From Peptoniphilus asaccharolyticus DSM 20463 (GTDB taxonomy: Bacteria; Bacillota; Clostridia; Tissierellales; Peptoniphilaceae), in assembly GCF_900176115.1 (NCBI RefSeq), contig NZ_FWWR01000009.1, positions 1,054,001 through 1,118,000 on the forward strand: a stretch of 64,000 nt of DNA, written 5' to 3'. The first letter of the stretch is position 1. Each line of letters begins with the position of its first letter. The notes under the pieces are model-generated. The model saw only the letters and a list, made by a program, of their open reading frames with translations. It had not been told where the DNA came from and ran no database searches. The position numbers were made by a program, and so were the translations under genes. Below, in pieces: positions 8,719 to 17,573 of this stretch.

Positions 8719-9630
8719 ATGGAACTTACTGAAAAATTTGAAATAGATAATTGTAAAAATAAAATTTCATATAACATAATTCATGATGACATACCGTTAA
8801 AAATGTCTCCTGATTTAATTGATGCTATTAAATACTTACTTTGGTATGTGCCAGATATCGCCTCAATTCAGTCTCGTGAAAATGAATTAGTTTCAAATAT
8901 TTTATACGATGATTTTACTTTTCTTGAAATTATGAAGTATATGAAACTAAGAGATGAAGATGTTTGGTTTGCCGAAGAAATTCCAAAAGAAATAGAAAAA
9001 GTATATCTCCATAGCGTATGCACCAACTCCCAAAAAATTGTAATGACTAAGGGTGAAAATGAAACCAAAACCAGCGCCGTCTTAAGGCACATACGAAACG
9101 CAATTGCCCATGGGTATTTTAATATTGTAGAAGATTTGATTGTTGGCTTTGATTACAAGCCAGTAACTAAACACGAAGAGAAGTGCACTGCATTTTTTAA
9201 AATAAATCCAACCAACTTGCTAATGGCTCTTAAGAGTTTAGATAATGAACTGACCTCAAAACAATTGGTTACATTAGCGCTTAAAAACAATGGCTATCAT
9301 GTTGCAAAATACGAAGAAAATTTTGAAACCAGCGAAAGATTTGATTTATATGCCAGAAAAGGTTCTAACCAATATGCTATTGAACTACATCCATATAATT
9401 CACAAGAAAAAATTCATCACCAAGATGTTTTGAATATGATCGAAAGATTCGAAGGGATGTTTAGAGATTTAAAAACAGTGTTAGTAATCAACTCTTCTTT
9501 TCTACTTGAAGAGTCCAAAGATGAATTATTACAACACGAAGTTATAATTTTGGATGTAAAAAATATTAAAAAGATGCTTGCAGGCAGAGATATGCTCTCT
9601 GGAATTGTAAGGGATAATAAATTTAAATAA
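8719..9630 (+). CDS. HEPN-motif protein with C-terminal degenerate restriction-nuclease-like domain
   Basis: I do not recognise a named family for this 303-residue protein. Residues 120-135 contain R126-N-A-I-A-H131 within LRHIRNAIAHGYF, the R-x4-H signature of HEPN domains, many of which are metal-independent RNases. Residues ~180-260 resemble a PD-(D/E)xK fold: LVTLALKNNGYHV, then D209 and E222-L-H224, followed by two helices and a VLVINSSF strand. The usual catalytic Lys is replaced by His224, so this part may only bind nucleic acid. It is a lone gene with its own GAGGTGA site, between the gltS terminator and a possible structured RNA. A defence, toxin or RNA-regulatory role is inference. 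Confidence 0.6.
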   Translation: MELTEKFEIDNCKNKISYNIIHDDIPLKMSPDLIDAIKYLLWYVPDIASIQSRENELVSNILYDDFTFLEIMKYMKLRDEDVWFAEEIPKEIEKVYLHSVCTNSQKIVMTKGENETKTSAVLRHIRNAIAHGYFNIVEDLIVGFDYKPVTKHEEKCTAFFKINPTNLLMALKSLDNELTSKQLVTLALKNNGYHVAKYEENFETSERFDLYARKGSNQYAIELHPYNSQEKIHHQDVLNMIERFEGMFRDLKTVLVINSSFLLEESKDELLQHEVIILDVKNIKKMLAGRDMLSGIVRDNKFK

Positions 9631-9635
9631 AATAA

Positions 9636-10098
9636 AAAAAGAAGTACATCTCTAAAAATCTTCTACTAAAAGATGTACTTCTTAATTATTGTATGACTAA
9701 CTCCGGTCTACATAAATTATCTGCAAAAAAAGATAGTCATCAAATAATTTCAACAACTATCTTTTCTAACCTTCTAAATCCATCCAACTAATTATTTTTG
9801 GTTCTATCACTGTTTACCAACTCCCTTTCTGCGTCCTTAACTTTTCACCTAATTTTTAAATATTCTACAGTCTACTTAAAATTTTTTAACTCAAGGTCAA
9901 ATAATAATTCTAAATTCTTTTTGTTAACAAAAACCCGACTCTTAAGTTCTTGTAAAGAATAAAGTTTTACTGTTCAACACACCTTCTGCGTTCAATCTAT
10001 ATAAACGCTTCTCGCGATTTTTTTCTCAAGTTGGATGGAATTGTAAAGGTTCAGCATCGGCTCGGTATAAAGTATTTTATCTTCCGATGTACTTCTAA
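9636..10098 (-). ncRNA. Candidate large structured RNA of unknown class
   Basis: This 460-bp interval has no plausible gene but much pairing. On the minus strand the 5' hairpin pairs CATCGG with CCGATG. A long-range helix joins 10046-10051 with 9768-9773 (6 bp) and 10029-10038 with 9780-9789 (10 bp), enclosing ~240 nt. A terminator-like hairpin with T7 lies at ~9724-9766. The 3' end is a 13-bp stem (9671-9683 with 9639-9651) followed by T7ATTTT. The 11-mer AGAAGTACATC occurs at both the 5' end (10086-10096) and the terminator arm, so alternative pairing is possible. TATATT just upstream of 10098 could be a -10 box. The hallmarks of RNase P, tmRNA, SRP and 6S RNA were not found. Confidence 0.5.
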
Positions 10099-10193
10099 TA
10101 TACCCCCTAAATTTATTATTAAACACAATTTAAAAACTTTTTTATTTTTTTGAAAAATATTTTTTTATTGTGTAAAATAACTTTGGTGATTAT

Positions 10194-10637
10194 ATGAATT
10201 TTTTGAAAGAGGCGCTAAATCTTGCGGCTAAATCTATTGAATTTGGTGATGTGCCAATAGGTGCTGTAGTTATAAAAGACAATCAAATAGTGGGCCGTGG
10301 ATACAATCAAAAGGAAAAAACCTTAGATGCTTCTGCTCATGCAGAGATGCTTGCACTCAAAAATGCTGCCAAAACTCTTGGCACTTACCATCTTGAAGAC
10401 TGTATAATGTATTCAACTTTAGAGCCTTGTTGTATGTGCGCTGGAGCTATAATTAATTTTAGAATAAAAAAATTATACATCGGTACACGCAACCAAAGAT
10501 TTGGATGTTGTGGGAGTAATATAAATCTGCTTACTGGTTTGAATCACACCACTGAAGTTGAGTTTTTAGATGACCCAATGTGTTCTGAAATAATTTCAGA
10601 TTTTTTTAAAACAATTCGAAAAGAAAATAATAAATAA
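10194..10637 (+). CDS. tadA: tRNA adenosine(34) deaminase
   Basis: It deaminates A34 to inosine in tRNA-Arg(ACG), enabling CGN decoding. Zinc-site motifs HAE (residues 49-51) and PCCMC (Cys79 and Cys82) are present; Glu51 is the proton shuttle. The length of 147 is typical. Residues 21-35 (PIGAVVIKDNQIVGR) also match the family. ATG 10194 has GGTGAT upstream. It is a single-gene unit with its own terminator. Confidence 0.93.
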   Translation: MNFLKEALNLAAKSIEFGDVPIGAVVIKDNQIVGRGYNQKEKTLDASAHAEMLALKNAAKTLGTYHLEDCIMYSTLEPCCMCAGAIINFRIKKLYIGTRNQRFGCCGSNINLLTGLNHTTEVEFLDDPMCSEIISDFFKTIRKENNK

Positions 10638-10640
10638 TTT

Positions 10641-10668
10641 AAGGTTCTACTTAGTAGAACCCTTTTTA
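10641..10668 (+). terminator. Terminator of tadA
   Basis: GGTTCTAC (10643-10650) pairs with GTAGAACC (10654-10661), then CTTTTTAAT. It may also serve the convergent PAP2 operon. Confidence 0.85.
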
Positions 10669-10683
10669 ATATGCTTTAAACTT

Positions 10684-11184
10684 TTATATAAATTTATCAG
10701 ATATCTTCTTTGCCATTATTGCACACACATATCCCAGTGCCACTCCTCCGAGCACGTCTGTCGGATAGTGCACAAATAAATAAAGTCTTGTAAATCCCAT
10801 CAATGCAGCAAACCCAAGCAATCCTACTCCCAATTTCTTATTATAGTAGAGGGCTGAAAATGCTGTTGCAAATGCTGAGTATGTATGTCCAGATGGAAAA
10901 GAACCATCTTTTAATGGCTTAACTAAAATTGCTCTACCAACTGCGTTGTATGGTCGCACTCTGTTTATAAGAGGTTTTAAAAACAAATTTCCAAGCAATC
11001 CTGACAAGACTAAACTTATCAGGATATTTGCTCCTAATTTTCTAGTCTGTTTAAACATCAGAAACAACAATCCAATTAAAATAAATATGGCTCCACCCGT
11101 TCCAAGTTGAGCCATAAATATTGAAATTTTATCAAAAATCGGATTTTGTAAAGTTTCTATTGCTTTTAAAATATTAAGCTCCAC
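10684..11184 (-). CDS. PAP2-family membrane phosphatase
   Basis: All three PAP2 signatures are present: K70-x6-R77-P78, PSGH (97-100) and R133-x5-H139-x3-D143. The catalytic histidines are H100 and H139. At 166 residues with five or six membrane spans it resembles the BcrC-type undecaprenyl-pyrophosphate phosphatases or phosphatidylglycerophosphatase B group; the lipid substrate is not decided by sequence. The start is a GTG directly after the DUF3787 stop with no strong ribosome binding site, so translation is probably coupled to the upstream gene. Confidence 0.87.
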   Translation of the reverse strand: MELNILKAIETLQNPIFDKISIFMAQLGTGGAIFILIGLLFLMFKQTRKLGANILISLVLSGLLGNLFLKPLINRVRPYNAVGRAILVKPLKDGSFPSGHTYSAFATAFSALYYNKKLGVGLLGFAALMGFTRLYLFVHYPTDVLGGVALGYVCAIMAKKISDKFI

Positions 11185-11409
11185 TTATCTTTGATTTTCC
11201 TCGTCTACCCATCTCTTAGCTTCTTCTACAGATGCTTCTGTTGGTGTTTCTACACCTGTTTCTCCATCTTTGTGCTTAGACTTTGCATACACATCTGTTG
11301 CAGGTCTGTTTTCATTGTGAATTGCTTTTGATTGTTCTAAGTCTGCTAAGACTTCCTTTTTTCTTTGTTCTGACAATGTGCTCATTTCTTCAAATTTATT
11401 TTCTGACAT
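11185..11409 (-). CDS. DUF3787 small hydrophilic protein
   Basis: This 74-residue protein is highly charged and without membrane or signal segments. The tail T-P-T-E-A-S-V-E-E-A-K-R-W-V-D-E matches the DUF3787 pattern (a conserved Pro-(S/T)-Glu, then AK-WVD near the C-terminus) found in Clostridia. Function is unknown. The ribosome binding site AGGAGGA is strong, and it abuts the PAP2 gene. Confidence 0.65.
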   Translation of the reverse strand: MSENKFEEMSTLSEQRKKEVLADLEQSKAIHNENRPATDVYAKSKHKDGETGVETPTEASVEEAKRWVDEENQR

Positions 11410-11514
11410 AATATCCTCCTACTTTACTTTTACTTTCTTACTTTATCATGTATACCCACTTGTGCAAAAAATAATTGGGTATAATATATTAATCGACAAG
11501 ACAGGAGGAATTTT

Positions 11515-13245
11515 ATGATAAAGACAATTGTCTCATACGTTAAAGAATATAAAATATATTCCTTACTTTGTCCTATTTTTGTTGTCATAGAAATTACAAT
11601 GGATGTTCTAATACCTTATTTAATGAGTTTAATAATTGACAAAGGCATCCGTTTGAGTTCAAAAGATGACATTATAAAATATGGAATATATTTAATTATC
11701 ACCGTTGTAATAGCGTTTATAAGCGGAATGATTTCAGGCTACTTGGCAACTAAGGCATCTGCCGGTCTCGCTAAGAACTTAAGATTTGCAATATTTAAAA
11801 ACATTCAAGACTTTGCATTTGAAGATATAGAGTCATTTTCTACTGGTTCTCTTATAACAAGAATGACAACCGATGTGCAAAATATTCAAGCTTCTTATCA
11901 AATGACAAACAGACTCGCTCTAAGAGCACCGCTTCTACTTATCTTTGCCATGATTATGAGTTTTAATATACATCTTTCTCTATCTCTTACATTTATGTTC
12001 ACCTTTCCCGTTTTAATTCTTGGATTGGCATATATCATCAGCCATGCCCACCCTCTTTTTGTGAAAATTTTCAAAACCTATGACGATTTAAACACAATGG
12101 TTTCAGAAAATCTTTTGGGAATTAGAGTGGTTAAGAGTTTTGTTAAAGAAGACCACGAAATTGAAAAATTCCATAGCCTTTCAAAAAAATTATTCAAACT
12201 GTATACAAAAGTTTCTAAATTGATGGCTTATGTAATGCCTATAATGATGCTTTCAACTTATGTTGCCTCTCTTTTAATTGCATACTTCGGAACTGGACAT
12301 ATTTTGGAGGGCACTCTCACTACAGGACAGCTTGTAAGTCTTATTAATTATGCAGTTCAAATTCAAATTTCTCTTATGATGTTATCTTTTGTAGTAGTTC
12401 AATTCATCATTTCGAGAAATTCTGCAGAAAGAGTGGTTGAAGTTCTAAACACCAAGACCAGCCTTGATAAAAATATTGGTGGGTTAACCGAAGTAAAAGA
12501 CGGCAGTATAGAATTTAATGATGTTTGTTTTTCATACTTGCACGACAACTCAAAATACGTTCTAAAAGATATTAATTTTTCAATCTCTTCTGGCGATAGC
12601 GTGGGGATAATAGGCCCAACAGGCTCTTCAAAATCTACTTTAATAAGTTTAATCCCTAGACTTTATGATGCTGATTGCGGTGTTGTGTCCGTCGGAGGGA
12701 TAAACGTAAAAGATTATAATTTAAAAAATTTGCGAGATGCTGTGTCAGTCGTGTTACAAAAAAACACTCTGTTTTCAGGTTCTATCTTGGACAATTTGAA
12801 GTGGGGAGATGTAAATGCCACCTTAGACCAAGTTCAAGAAGCTGCAAAGCTCGCTCAAGCTCATAATTTTATTATGGATACAGAAAATGGTTATGACACA
12901 AAAGTTGAACGTGGCGGGGCAAATTTCTCAGGTGGTCAAAGACAACGTCTTAGCATTGCAAGAGCGCTTCTAAAAAATCCTAAGATATTAATTTTAGACG
13001 ATTCAACTTCTGCTCTGGATAATGAAACTGAAAAGAAAATAATAGATGGATTGAACAAATTCAGACCTGACCTTACCAAGATAATAATCAGCCAAAGAAT
13101 TAATTCTTTAAAAAATGCAGACTATATCATAGTGGTTGACAAGCGGCGAATAAATCAAATTGGAACTCATCAAGAACTCTTAGATGCAAATGAGGTATAC
13201 CAAGATATAGCCAAAACTCAAATAGGAGGTGACTTTGATGCATAG
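11515..13245 (+). CDS. Heterodimeric ABC exporter, subunit with degenerate ATP site
   Basis: Residues 1-~320 form a six-helix exporter domain and ~340-576 a nucleotide-binding domain. Several catalytic positions are altered: Walker A is G367-P-T-G-S-S-K-S (Ser for the conserved Gly), the catalytic Glu after Walker B is Asp496 (LILDDST), and the H-loop His is Gln527 (SQRI). The signature FSGGQ (471-475) is intact. This is the BmrC/TM287-type half that contributes the non-hydrolytic site. Its partner is the next gene. Likely a drug, lipid or peptide exporter; substrate unknown. Confidence 0.9.
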   Translation: MIKTIVSYVKEYKIYSLLCPIFVVIEITMDVLIPYLMSLIIDKGIRLSSKDDIIKYGIYLIITVVIAFISGMISGYLATKASAGLAKNLRFAIFKNIQDFAFEDIESFSTGSLITRMTTDVQNIQASYQMTNRLALRAPLLLIFAMIMSFNIHLSLSLTFMFTFPVLILGLAYIISHAHPLFVKIFKTYDDLNTMVSENLLGIRVVKSFVKEDHEIEKFHSLSKKLFKLYTKVSKLMAYVMPIMMLSTYVASLLIAYFGTGHILEGTLTTGQLVSLINYAVQIQISLMMLSFVVVQFIISRNSAERVVEVLNTKTSLDKNIGGLTEVKDGSIEFNDVCFSYLHDNSKYVLKDINFSISSGDSVGIIGPTGSSKSTLISLIPRLYDADCGVVSVGGINVKDYNLKNLRDAVSVVLQKNTLFSGSILDNLKWGDVNATLDQVQEAAKLAQAHNFIMDTENGYDTKVERGGANFSGGQRQRLSIARALLKNPKILILDDSTSALDNETEKKIIDGLNKFRPDLTKIIISQRINSLKNADYIIVVDKRRINQIGTHQELLDANEVYQDIAKTQIGGDFDA

Positions 13246-15127
13246 GAATAGACAATCTCATGGAAAGATTAACACCCCTGAAAACAAAGCGGCCTTCTTA
13301 AGGCTTATGAAGATACTATTTAATGAATCTAAGATTAAATTTGTAGCTATCATATTGCTTGTGTCCATCGGCTCTGTAGTTTCTGTTGCACAATCTATAT
13401 TCATAAAGACTTTAGTTGATGACTATATAACTCCTATGTTAAATACTAGAGCACCTGACTACTCACCGCTTATTAGATTGATACTTCTATATGCATTTAT
13501 ATTCCTCATGGGAACTTTCTCAACTCTATCAGCTTCTCGACTTATGATAAATATAGCCGAGAAGATTATAAGAGATCTTAGAAACAGTATGTTTGAACAC
13601 ATGGAAAAATTGCCTATATCATTCTTCGACCAAAACTCACACGGCAACCTAATGAGTAGATACACAAGTGATACTCAAGTTTTGGAACAGATGCTTACCA
13701 ACGCATTGCCAAACTTCTTTTCATCACTGCTCACGCTTATAGTTATCATAACAGCTATGATACTCTCCTCAGCAATGCTGTTCTTAGTAGTAGCGGTATG
13801 TATAGTACTATTATTCCTATCTATGAATTTCGTCGGAGGAAAGAGTTCTGTGTTCTTTACAAGACAACAGGACTCAATTGGCAAGGCAAATGGATATATA
13901 GAAGAATTGATTGAGGGTCAAAAAGTTGTAAAAGTATTTTCTCGTGAAGATAAAGTTATAGAAGATTTTAAAATTTTAAATGAAGAACTAACTGAAAATA
14001 CAATGCTCGCCAATAGATACTCTCTATACTTGCTCCCTATAATTTTTAATATAGGTAACTTACAATTCGCATTTATAGCAACGGTTGGTGGGCTAATGAC
14101 TCTTAGCGGAAACTATGGTCTCACAATTGGTGGTCTGGTTGGATTTTTGCAACTATCAAGATCTTTTTCAGGACCAATAAACAATATCTCTCAACAGATG
14201 AACCAAGTTATTCTTGCTTTGGCAGGGGCTAAGAGAATATTCGATCTGCTCGATCAAGAAATAGAAACAGATGATGGAATTTACGAACTGGTTAGAGTTT
14301 GTGAAGGAGAAAACGGACTTAAAATGTGTTCGGAGAGAACAGGACGTTGGGCTTGGAAAAATTGTGAAGATAATTCTCCATTTATTGAAGTTAAGGGAGA
14401 CATCAGATTTTACAATGTTGATTTTTCTTATGATGGTGAAAACAAAATATTAGAAGATATATCTCTCTATGCTAAGCCCGGACAAAAAATTGCATTCGTT
14501 GGAGAAACTGGAGCCGGAAAAACTACAATCACAAATTTAATAAATAGATTCTATGAAATAGACTCTGGTAAAATAACTTTCGATGGAATAGATATTAGAG
14601 AAATTAAAAAACCTCACCTAAGAAGCGCTTTGGGTATGGTACTGCAAGACACTCATCTATTCACCGGAACCGTGAATTACAATTTAAAATACGGCAGACC
14701 CGAAACATCTGACCAAGAAGTTATAGAGGCTTCAAAGAAAACTCAATCCGATGACTTTATTGAAAAACTTGAAGATAGATATGACACCGTAATCTCCGGT
14801 ACAAATGATTTGTCCCAAGGTCAAGCACAACTTCTCTCGATAGGTCGTGCAGAGATATATAACCCACCTGTTTTGATATTGGACGAAGCCACTTCATCAA
14901 TAGACACTCGTACAGAGCGTCTTGTTCAAGAATCTATGGACGAAATAATGAAAGGCAGAACAACTTTCGTCATAGCACACAGGCTCTCAACTGTAAAAAA
15001 TGCTGATGCTATAATTGTTCTGTCTCACGGTAAAATAATTGAAAGAGGTAACCACGAAGAGTTGATGGCTTTAAAAGGCTCTTACTACAAACTCTACACA
15101 GGTGGCCTTGAAGAATTAGAAAAATAA
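13238..15127 (+). CDS. Heterodimeric ABC exporter, subunit with active ATP site
   Basis: This is the partner half-transporter: six membrane helices, then an NBD with intact Walker A GETGAGKTT, Walker B followed by Glu (LILDEATSS) and H-loop AHRLST. Its signature is the deviant LSQGQ. Together with the first subunit this yields one consensus and one degenerate ATP site, as in BmrCD, LmrCD and TM287/288. A ~35-residue insert around residues 345-390 (with ERTGRWAWKN) between the TMD and NBD is a feature of the BmrD/LmrD branch. ATG 13238 with GGAGG 8 nt upstream fits better than GTG 13229. It overlaps the first gene by 8 bp. Confidence 0.9.
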   Translation: MHRNRQSHGKINTPENKAAFLRLMKILFNESKIKFVAIILLVSIGSVVSVAQSIFIKTLVDDYITPMLNTRAPDYSPLIRLILLYAFIFLMGTFSTLSASRLMINIAEKIIRDLRNSMFEHMEKLPISFFDQNSHGNLMSRYTSDTQVLEQMLTNALPNFFSSLLTLIVIITAMILSSAMLFLVVAVCIVLLFLSMNFVGGKSSVFFTRQQDSIGKANGYIEELIEGQKVVKVFSREDKVIEDFKILNEELTENTMLANRYSLYLLPIIFNIGNLQFAFIATVGGLMTLSGNYGLTIGGLVGFLQLSRSFSGPINNISQQMNQVILALAGAKRIFDLLDQEIETDDGIYELVRVCEGENGLKMCSERTGRWAWKNCEDNSPFIEVKGDIRFYNVDFSYDGENKILEDISLYAKPGQKIAFVGETGAGKTTITNLINRFYEIDSGKITFDGIDIREIKKPHLRSALGMVLQDTHLFTGTVNYNLKYGRPETSDQEVIEASKKTQSDDFIEKLEDRYDTVISGTNDLSQGQAQLLSIGRAEIYNPPVLILDEATSSIDTRTERLVQESMDEIMKGRTTFVIAHRLSTVKNADAIIVLSHGKIIERGNHEELMALKGSYYKLYTGGLEELEK

Positions 15128-15198
15128 TTTACAAATTAAAATCCACTCTTCATTAATTTAATGTTGTGTGGTAAACTTATTAGGTAACCTACAAACAA

Positions 15199-15244
15199 GT
15201 CTTGGACTTTTCCAGTATGGAAGCCAAGGCTTTTTGCTTTTTTT
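15199..15244 (+). terminator. Terminator after the ABC exporter operon
   Basis: CTTGG (15201-15205) pairs with CCAAG (15224-15228) and TTCC with GGAA inside, followed by CTTTTTGCTTTTTTT. Confidence 0.7.
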
Positions 15245-15297
15245 AAAGTTGTTCACTATTTTATAATTAGATATAATATGCAAAAGGAGGTTTTACT

Positions 15298-15765
15298 TTG
15301 TTTACAAATTTTTCATCGGACTATAAAGCCTACTTAGTTGCTTTTATACTAGCCCTTTTAATACGCAAATTTATATTTCATATATCATTTGTGAGTGGCA
15401 AGAGCATGGAAGATACGTTGCACCACAGAAATATACTGTTCTGCACCATATTTGATAAAACAAAATTAAAACACTCAGATATAATCGTCTTAAGACCTCC
15501 TGAAGAAGATAGGCTCTACGTAAAACGAGTTATCGGACTACCCGGTGATAGAATTGAGATAGACTATGACAATATATTTCTCAATGAAAAAATATTAGAA
15601 GAGCCATACATAAAAGAAAAACCTATTTACTATAAAAACTCCATCCATTTAGAAAATGAATACTTTGTGCTTGGAGACAATCGCAATAACAGTTGTGATT
15701 CAAGACACTTTGGAGCAATTACCCAAAAAGATATTGTAGCTAAAGTGAGATTTAAAATATTTTAG
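15298..15765 (+). CDS. lepB: Signal peptidase I
   Basis: This membrane serine protease removes signal peptides from exported proteins. A single N-terminal transmembrane segment (residues 11-30) precedes the catalytic Ser36 in SGKSMEDT. Lys76 is in YVKRVIGLPGD, and box E is GDNRNNSCDSRHFG. The length of 155 is at the short end of the Gram-positive single-span type. The start is TTG with AGGAGG upstream. It is followed 8 bp later by a DUF1361 membrane gene. Confidence 0.93.
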   Translation: MFTNFSSDYKAYLVAFILALLIRKFIFHISFVSGKSMEDTLHHRNILFCTIFDKTKLKHSDIIVLRPPEEDRLYVKRVIGLPGDRIEIDYDNIFLNEKILEEPYIKEKPIYYKNSIHLENEYFVLGDNRNNSCDSRHFGAITQKDIVAKVRFKIF

Positions 15766-15773
15766 GAGCTAAA

Positions 15774-16424
15774 ATGAATAAAGAAACAACTTCAACTTTA
15801 AAAAAACTTATGATCTATATTTTGATTTACATAGCAATATCATCAGTCATCATTTACTTCAACATCAATAAAAGATATTTAATTTTCAACGCCGGTCTTT
15901 CATTCATACCTTATGTTGTAAGTGGATTTACACTTTCTAAAAAAGATAGTGCATTGTTTGTGCTAATTGGACTTTTTGTATCTGTGATCTTCTATCCAAA
16001 TGCAATATACATGTTCACCGACTTCATACACATAAGAACTTCAGACTACTACAAAATAATTGGCGGAGAAGTAGTGTATGTTATGGAAGCTATAAACTGG
16101 ATAAAACTTGGAACTGAAGTGTGTCTTATAACACTTTCCATGGTTTTGAGCTTTGAAACCTTTGTAAATATTTTAAAGCTTATCAGATGCCACGGACATA
16201 AAATTGCAGAGCTTATTATGTTGGTAATCGCTTCTGCCGGCACTTCTATTGCGGTATACATCGGAAGATTTTTAAGATTTAATTCTTGGGATGTCTTAAA
16301 AATTCATACCATTGTATCAAATATTCTAAAAGACATAAGCACCAACGACTACTATCTCCTTGGAGCTTTTGCCTTAATTCATTTTATAATAATGCTAACT
16401 CTATACAATATGAAACAAAATTAA
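15774..16424 (+). CDS. DUF1361 integral membrane protein
   Basis: The protein is 216 residues with about six hydrophobic spans. The motif FYPNAIYMFTDFIHI (about residues 72-86) is the DUF1361 hallmark (PNxxYxxTDxxH). Function is unknown. It follows lepB in one transcription unit that ends at the next hairpin. Confidence 0.8.
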   Translation: MNKETTSTLKKLMIYILIYIAISSVIIYFNINKRYLIFNAGLSFIPYVVSGFTLSKKDSALFVLIGLFVSVIFYPNAIYMFTDFIHIRTSDYYKIIGGEVVYVMEAINWIKLGTEVCLITLSMVLSFETFVNILKLIRCHGHKIAELIMLVIASAGTSIAVYIGRFLRFNSWDVLKIHTIVSNILKDISTNDYYLLGAFALIHFIIMLTLYNMKQN

Positions 16425-16453
16425 GGTGTAGGCCAAAACCTACACCTTTTCTT
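16423..16453 (+). terminator. Bidirectional terminator between DUF1361 gene and IS copy 1
   Basis: AAGGTGTAGG (16423-16432) pairs with CCTACACCTT (16439-16448), then TTCTT. Before the IS landed, this hairpin lay just past the lrgB stop, so it probably served as the convergent lrgB terminator. Confidence 0.8.
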
Positions 16454-16456
16454 ATA

Positions 16457-17573
16457 GACGAATTGTCAAATCAAATGCAACACCTATGGTAAGAGACCAA
16501 AAAGTTCTTCTTTAGGTGTTTTATATTTTATACATTTTCTAGGTCTATTATTCATTAAACTTAAGTTATAATTTAATTCATCAATATTCACTTCTGATAA
16601 ATCCATACCCTTAGGATAAAACTCCCTCAAAAGTCCGTTACTATTTTCATTTGTACCTTTTTGCCATGCACAATAGGGATCACAAAAATAAGTTTTGCAT
16701 CCTAATTCTTTTTCTATTTTCTCAAATTCTGAAAATTCTTTACCTCTATCAAAGGTTATTGTTTTTACTAATTCTTTTGGATAATCTTTTAATGCATTTA
16801 TTATTGCTGGTGTTACGCTTTCCGACTTTCTATTTTCAACTAGGATTGCTATATAATATCTAGATTTTCTTTCTGCTAAAGTTACGAAACAACATCTACT
16901 TTTCCTTTTATGATCTAATCTGCCTGATTCCACTGTATCTGCTTCCCAGTGGCCTAATTCTTGCCTTCTGTATATCTCTTTAGGTCTTTTCTTAATTGTT
17001 CTACCTTTATCATTGAATTTTCCTCTTTTTTCTGCTGGCCTTTTAAATTTAGCTTTTCTTCTCAAATTTTTCATACTAGTTTTTGGCAGCTTTTTGGCGT
17101 GTATCATTCTATATATCGTTGATGTAGATGGTAATTCATGAATCTCATTTGTGTTTCTATTTGATATTTGTTCAGGGGACCAATGTTCGTTAATCTTTAC
17201 AGTTAAATAATCAATAACATCTTTAGAAAATTTACTTTTTCTATGGCAGTCTTTTCTTCTATCAATATATTTATCATTTGCCTTTATCGGAAAGTACTTA
17301 GTGTAACTTCCCCTACTAACTTTTTATCTTAGATGAATTTCTTTTAATTTCTCTAGATATTGTACTAGGTGACCTTTTAAGTGCTTGTGCAATTTTCCTT
17401 ATACTCATTCCTAAATTTAAAAATTGGTAAATACAAGATCTTTCTTCTATGGTAAGATGGTTATAGCTCATAGTTAATCACTCCTTTTAATATGTTTTGT
17501 TTGGTCACTTACATATTAACACAGCTGATTAGCTATGAGTTTATTTATGTTGCACTTGTTATGATAAATTATC
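16457..17573 (-). mobile_element. IS30-family insertion sequence, copy 1 (1117 bp)
   Basis: The sequence shared with copy 2 at 23700-24816 defines the ends. The left end GACGAATTGTCAAATCAAAT and the inverted right end GATAATTTATCATAACAAGT continue into GCAACA; they match at about 19 of 26 positions. The flanks are TATA on both sides (16453-16456 and 17574-17577), a likely 4-bp target duplication. One transposase gene is on the minus strand. The insertion point is inside the lrgB stop codon. Confidence 0.88.
16484..17471 (-). pseudogene. IS30-family transposase, frameshifted (copy 1)
   Basis: Starting at 17471, the frame opens with the IS30 helix-turn-helix region (MSYNHLTIEERSCIYQFL, then SIRKIAQALKRSPSTISREI). 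A T5 run at 17321-17325, where copy 2 has T4, shifts the frame after about 49 codons and hits a stop. The rest is intact in the next frame, with internal ATG 17107. It carries the DDE triad: Asp in GHWEADTVE, Asp in TFDRGKEF, Glu in NENSNGLL. The C-terminal half is therefore coded but disconnected from its DNA-binding domain. Confidence 0.85.

Noticed and set aside
9636-10098. RNase P RNA, tmRNA, SRP RNA, T-box or group I/II intron for the structured interval
   Set aside because: No GAGGAAAGTCC-type P4 core, no tRNA-like ends or tag reading frame, no GTCAGG/GGAAGC SRP loop, no T-box core and no intron core motifs on either strand. CTGTTTACCA on the plus strand resembles part of SRP RNA only by chance.
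16651-16863. Plus-strand 70-codon open frame, identical at 23894-24106
   Set aside because: It is the antisense shadow of the IS30 transposase and is repeated only because the IS is.
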